Part shown: positions 6,967-9,443 of the stretch, in pieces
Position numbering within the stretch: position 1 is the stretch's first letter
How the letters are laid out: every line of letters starts with the position of its first letter
Source: Desulfobacterales bacterium
GTDB lineage: Bacteria > Desulfobacterota > Desulfobacteria > Desulfobacterales > UBA11574
Length of the DNA stretch: 9,443 bases
Assembly: GCA_012974475.1 (NCBI GenBank)
Contig: JAAXQD010000109.1
Coordinates: 1-9,443, forward strand
Direction of reading: 5' to 3'
Program-made: the position numbers and the translations under genes
Notes under the pieces: generated by a model
Seen by the model: the letters and a program-made list of their open reading frames with translations, nothing else
What the model was told of the DNA's origin: nothing
The model's database searches: none

Positions 6967-7274
6967 TGATCCGCCATAAATCGAGTCAAAAACGAGGCCG
7001 GCGCAAGGTTGTTTTTTCCCTGGACGCCCCCGGTGCCGGCAAGGTCGTTTTGATGGGAGATTTCAACCGATGGAACCCGAAAATTCACTCCATGAAAAAG
7101 GACCTCAGCGGCGTGTGGAAAAAGATTACCATGCTTTATCCCGGGAGATACGAATATCGGTTCCGGGTCGATGGTCAATGGGAAAATGACCCCGCAAATC
7201 ATCGGACGTGTCCCAATCGTTTCGGTACGTACAATAACGTGGTCATTGTCTCTCAGCCCCAACCTTCTAAGTAA
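6966..7274 (+). CDS. Glycogen-binding / isoamylase early-set (CBM48-like) domain protein
   Basis: A 102-residue, single-domain protein. The ATG overlaps the preceding stub's stop by one base and has a strong SD, AAAGGAG at 6952-6958 (7-nt spacing). After a basic N-terminus (RHKSSQKRGRRK) the sequence follows the CBM48/AMPK-beta glycogen-binding fold: strand KVVFSLDAP, then KVVLMGDFNRWNP (GDFN-x-W at 31-36), PMK-like spacing, GVWKKITMLYPGRYEYRFRVDGQW (49-72), NDPAN (74-78) and PNRFGTYNNVVIV (83-95). No catalytic domain and no signal peptide are present, so it is expected in the cytoplasm, binding alpha-glucan or acting as a regulatory subunit. Stand-alone proteins of this type are common in Desulfobacterota and are often close to carbohydrate genes. 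It is probably co-transcribed with the channel gene and depends on translation of the stub. Confidence 0.88.
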   Translation: MIRHKSSQKRGRRKVVFSLDAPGAGKVVLMGDFNRWNPKIHSMKKDLSGVWKKITMLYPGRYEYRFRVDGQWENDPANHRTCPNRFGTYNNVVIVSQPQPSK

Positions 7275-7317
7275 AAGCCAATTCAGTTCAAATTTGCCAA
7301 GGAGGTCAAAGCGCAAG

Positions 7318-7407
7318 ATGAAACGAAACATCGGATTTGTTTCGACACGTTTTCAAACAAACTCGCATGGGACGCATTTTCAAAGGCTCATTCTCTCTAC
7401 CCCATAA
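7318..7407 (+). pseudogene. Possible glycosyltransferase N-terminal stub
   Basis: A 29-codon frame begins MKRNIGFVSTRFQ, which closely resembles the start of a group of bacterial glycosyltransferases (MKxIGFxSTRFxGTDGVSLE). It loses that pattern at residue 14 and stops after 16 more codons (ending LILSTP). An SD-like AAGGAGG lies at 7299-7305, 12 nt upstream, slightly far. The following glycine-rich donor-binding region and the rest of the enzyme are absent. A sugar-transferase remnant next to a glycogen-binding protein makes sense as a former carbohydrate cluster. The match covers only about 13 residues, so chance or a genuine tiny gene cannot be excluded. Confidence 0.4.
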
Positions 7408-7529
7408 CGCCGGCAATGTAAAAGATTTTCGATACATTTCACCGACAATATCTTTTAAAGGAATCGGTCTGTGACGCTTGATTATTTAAGGTGATAATTT
7501 CAACTCAATTTTTGGATCTAAATACAGGT

Positions 7530-7558
7530 TTGACAAAAATTCTACTTTTGGATATTAA
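7530..7558 (+). promoter_or_regulatory. Sigma70-like promoter for the membrane protein gene
   Basis: TTGACA (7530-7535, perfect) and TATTAA (7553-7558, 4 of 6) are separated by 17 bp. Transcription would start near 7565, about 60 nt before the ATG at 7626. It separates this gene from the channel operon to the left. Confidence 0.5.
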
Positions 7559-7625
7559 AAATTTTTCGGTCTGTTAATAACGGCATCTTATTTTATCATG
7601 TTATTTCTTCAGCAAGGATGAATTC

Positions 7626-8327
7626 ATGAAAGATCGTGGAGTTAAAAGCAGGATCGGTATCGCCTCTATTCTTGAGAAAACAGAGATCAAAGAGTATTTT
7701 GACACCCTTTTTCTTTTAACCGCGGGAATTGAATTCGTCATATTTATCGCCCATTTTATCGGTTCCATCGGCCCCGAAAAAGGACCCTTTCCCTGGAAAC
7801 AGTATTTTTTCGTATCCTTTATGGCCCCGATTGTTCTGATGTTTATCGTGGGTCTCATCATTATCGGGTTCAACTATTATTTATATGGCAGTCAGCGGAC
7901 GGCCTTTGATCTGGAAGATAGTTCCTTTGTTGGGACCAAACTGAAACGGTTCGGACACAGCTTCAGATTTTTGTTTTCCATAATTCATCAGGTGCCGGTC
8001 CTTGCCGGTCTGTTTATTCTGGGGATCAGTTCCGTTGTCTTGTTTAAGTTCGATGCCATATTGAGGGTGTTGGGACATATCGGCGAAAGGACGGCGTTTT
8101 ACCTTTTTATTTTACTTGGCGTGATTGTGTCCGGAATTTTGATTTTTCTGCTGCTCTGGCTTTTCTGGCAATTTAAACTCCATAAATATCAGATACAGCG
8201 ACAATGGGAATACAAACAAAAGGTGATCGAAACGTCGGGCCTGATTATTCTCGACAATAATGTCGTATTTAATCAAGACGGGAAAATTATCTCCCATGAT
8301 GGAATAATCGAACAGATTGAAAATTGA
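7626..8327 (+). CDS. Four-helix integral membrane protein of unknown function
   Basis: A 233-residue protein; the ATG has AAGGA at 7614-7618 with 7-nt spacing and its own promoter candidate upstream. I do not recognise the family. Four membrane segments are evident: about 27-47 (LFLLTAGIEFVIFIAHFIG), 60-87, 118-141 (IIHQVPVLAGLFILGISSVV) and 155-183. The loop after helix 2 (residues 88-117) is charged and basic (GTKLKRFGHSFR), which by the positive-inside rule suggests cytoplasmic exposure of that loop and of both termini. The last 50 residues are soluble and charged (HKYQIQRQWEYKQKV), ending in a small hydrophobic/polar repeat (GLIILDNNVVFNQDGKIISHDG) that looks like short beta strands. There is no signal peptide or catalytic motif. 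Its stop lies 9 bp from the stop of the convergent J-domain gene, so the two transcripts probably overlap at their 3' ends. Confidence 0.8.
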   Translation: MKDRGVKSRIGIASILEKTEIKEYFDTLFLLTAGIEFVIFIAHFIGSIGPEKGPFPWKQYFFVSFMAPIVLMFIVGLIIIGFNYYLYGSQRTAFDLEDSSFVGTKLKRFGHSFRFLFSIIHQVPVLAGLFILGISSVVLFKFDAILRVLGHIGERTAFYLFILLGVIVSGILIFLLLWLFWQFKLHKYQIQRQWEYKQKVIETSGLIILDNNVVFNQDGKIISHDGIIEQIEN

Positions 8328-8336
8328 TAGATCTGT

Positions 8337-9443
8337 CTACTGCTTGGACCTCATCAATTCATGGTAAGCTCGAGTCAGTTTGATGAACCTGTCGGGGTCG
8401 CCGCCTTTGTCCGGATGAAGTTTTTGAACCCGCTGCCGGTAGCGTCGAACCAGGTCTTTACGACTCATTTTTTTCAATACTGCCGGAGCCTCTTTGAACA
8501 AGGCTCCGGCTTCATCCAGATCGGCCTTCCGGAATTTCAACGGCGGCCGGTAATCCCTCCGACTGTTGATAAAATTCCGGATGTATTCTTCAACAAACGA
8601 TCCAGGCGCGTAATCGTAATCGAAAAACATGAGCACATACCGAACCAGGTATTCATGCAACCTGTCGCCGGATTCCATACCGCCCCAAAATCCCGGATCG
8701 CCGTTCAGTCGGCAGATTTCCTCTATAAAGTGTTCATCCACCTTTTCCGGGTCCAGCATTTTCGGTGCGGTCCGGGCAAACCACTCGTTGAAGAAATTCT
8801 GCAGATTAAAAATCGCATACGCATAGGTTTTAAGTTCCCGGGCCACCAGAATTCTCTCCATTTCCATGATCATCTGTTCGATTTCATCTCTGGATTTGGC
8901 TTTGAGCACTTGAAATAGGGCACGGGGGGCCCTGGTAATATTGCGCGGGTCGGTTCGACCGCACTTTAGATAAAGAATTCGACGCCGGTCGAAAATATGA
9001 AATTGATTAACAGCCGGTGTTTTCACCGTCTTGGGGACCCGACGGCTTTTGGCGTTCATCTGACGGTTCCGAAATGTTTCCAGGGCCCTTTGGATGTCCG
9101 GGTCCAAAAAACGCCAGAATATATCTTCCACCTCATGGTGTTCCGGATAAACGTTCAATGCATTCAGCTGTTCTTCGATGGATTCGTGGATGTAAAAAGA
9201 ATTGCCCCCTGGATAAACGATGAAACGGGCCGGATCGGTTCCCAGATCGAACAAATCCCGGCTTGCATACTGAAGGTTTTGACGGTAGGATTCACGGATG
9301 GCATAATGCGTTCGACCCTTAATTTTCTGTTGGGCAAGATACAAAATAATTTTCCTTCCACATCCCGTTATTCCATCAGGCCACGATTCCAACTGTGGAC
9401 CGAAGCAAAAGTGAGTTATTTCTCGGTTATTGATCTCCAACAT
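8337..9443 (-). CDS. Protein of unknown function with C-terminal J-domain
   Basis: A 368-residue frame whose ATG (9443-9441) coincides with the window edge, so the true start may lie further upstream and no RBS can be judged. The C-terminus contains the core of a DnaJ-type J-domain: helix II rich in basic residues (SRKDLVRRYRQRVQKL), the HPD motif at H343-P344-D345 followed by KGGD, and helix III (RFIKLTRAYHELMRS), ending at the stop. The HPD motif is the contact that stimulates Hsp70 (DnaK) ATPase in known J-proteins. The usual helix I with a YxxLG motif is not obvious; AGALFKEAPAVLKKM takes its place. The first 300 residues are not recognised: they are mixed helical, rich in aromatic and acidic residues, with no membrane segment or signal peptide. 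No zinc-finger (CxxCxGxG) or G/F-rich region is present, so this is a class III type J-protein, likely a substrate-specific cochaperone. Confidence 0.8.
   Translation of the reverse strand: MLEINNREITHFCFGPQLESWPDGITGCGRKIILYLAQQKIKGRTHYAIRESYRQNLQYASRDLFDLGTDPARFIVYPGGNSFYIHESIEEQLNALNVYPEHHEVEDIFWRFLDPDIQRALETFRNRQMNAKSRRVPKTVKTPAVNQFHIFDRRRILYLKCGRTDPRNITRAPRALFQVLKAKSRDEIEQMIMEMERILVARELKTYAYAIFNLQNFFNEWFARTAPKMLDPEKVDEHFIEEICRLNGDPGFWGGMESGDRLHEYLVRYVLMFFDYDYAPGSFVEEYIRNFINSRRDYRPPLKFRKADLDEAGALFKEAPAVLKKMSRKDLVRRYRQRVQKLHPDKGGDPDRFIKLTRAYHELMRSKQ

Larger units (their letters stand above)
7275..7625 (+). other. Intergenic region with a gene stub and a promoter
   Basis: About 350 bp between the glycogen-binding protein and the membrane protein gene. 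It contains the possible glycosyltransferase stub (7318-7407) and, in its AT-rich right half, the promoter at 7530-7558. No intrinsic terminator was found; ACCGA (near 7441) and TCGGT (near 7464) could pair weakly. The reading frame of the glycogen-binding gene stays open for 48 codons after its TAA, to 7421, without further support as a gene. Confidence 0.45.

Noticed and set aside
7275..7421. Frame continuing past the glycogen-binding gene's TAA for 48 codons, ending in AHSLYPITPAM, which recalls the YPITP motif of pyruvate:ferredoxin oxidoreductases.
   Set aside because: Only about five residues match, there is no start codon or RBS, and it overlaps the better-supported glycosyltransferase-like start in another frame.

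Overview
The window looks like a chromosomal segment of a Gram-negative anaerobe, most likely a sulfate-reducing or related Desulfobacterota (deltaproteobacterial) lineage. I infer this from the flavour of the proteins (long SbcC, YnaI-like MscS channel, short glycogen-binding module protein, CorA-type N-terminus) and not from any marker gene. No rRNA, tRNA, CRISPR array, insertion sequence or phage gene is visible.

Layout. (1) Positions 1-1315 are AT-rich: the C-terminal end of a membrane protein, an exported DUF6134-type protein, then about 460 bp of non-coding DNA with small repeats and hairpins. (2) Positions 1316-4882 (minus strand) hold a complete SbcC/Rad50-type DNA-repair ATPase, with no SbcD nuclease gene beside it. 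(3) Positions 4883-5287 are a divergent control region with two overlapping, oppositely directed sigma70-like promoters, a perfect 8-bp hairpin just upstream of sbcC, and a possible decayed sbcD tail. (4) Positions 5288-7274 (plus strand) hold a mechanosensitive channel, a 47-codon stub matching only the N-terminus of CorA, and a small glycogen-binding (CBM48/isoamylase early-set) protein coupled to the stub by a TAATG overlap. (5) Positions 7275-7625 hold a 29-codon stub that begins like a glycosyltransferase, then a good promoter. (6) Positions 7626-8327 encode an unrecognised four-helix membrane protein, which converges with only 9 bp of spacing on (7) a minus-strand protein of unknown function with a J-domain at its extreme C-terminus, reaching the right edge of the window.

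How the parts may work together. The channel and the CorA stub point to an envelope or ion-homeostasis operon. The glycogen-binding protein and the glycosyltransferase stub point to an adjoining carbohydrate-storage cluster. The most distinctive feature is gene erosion: two stubs keep a ribosome binding site and a recognisable N-terminus but lose the rest of the gene (CorA, glycosyltransferase), and a third stretch may be what remains of sbcD. I see no convincing new multi-gene system. The best leads are the coupled CorA stub, the head-on promoter pair, and the C-terminal J-domain protein.
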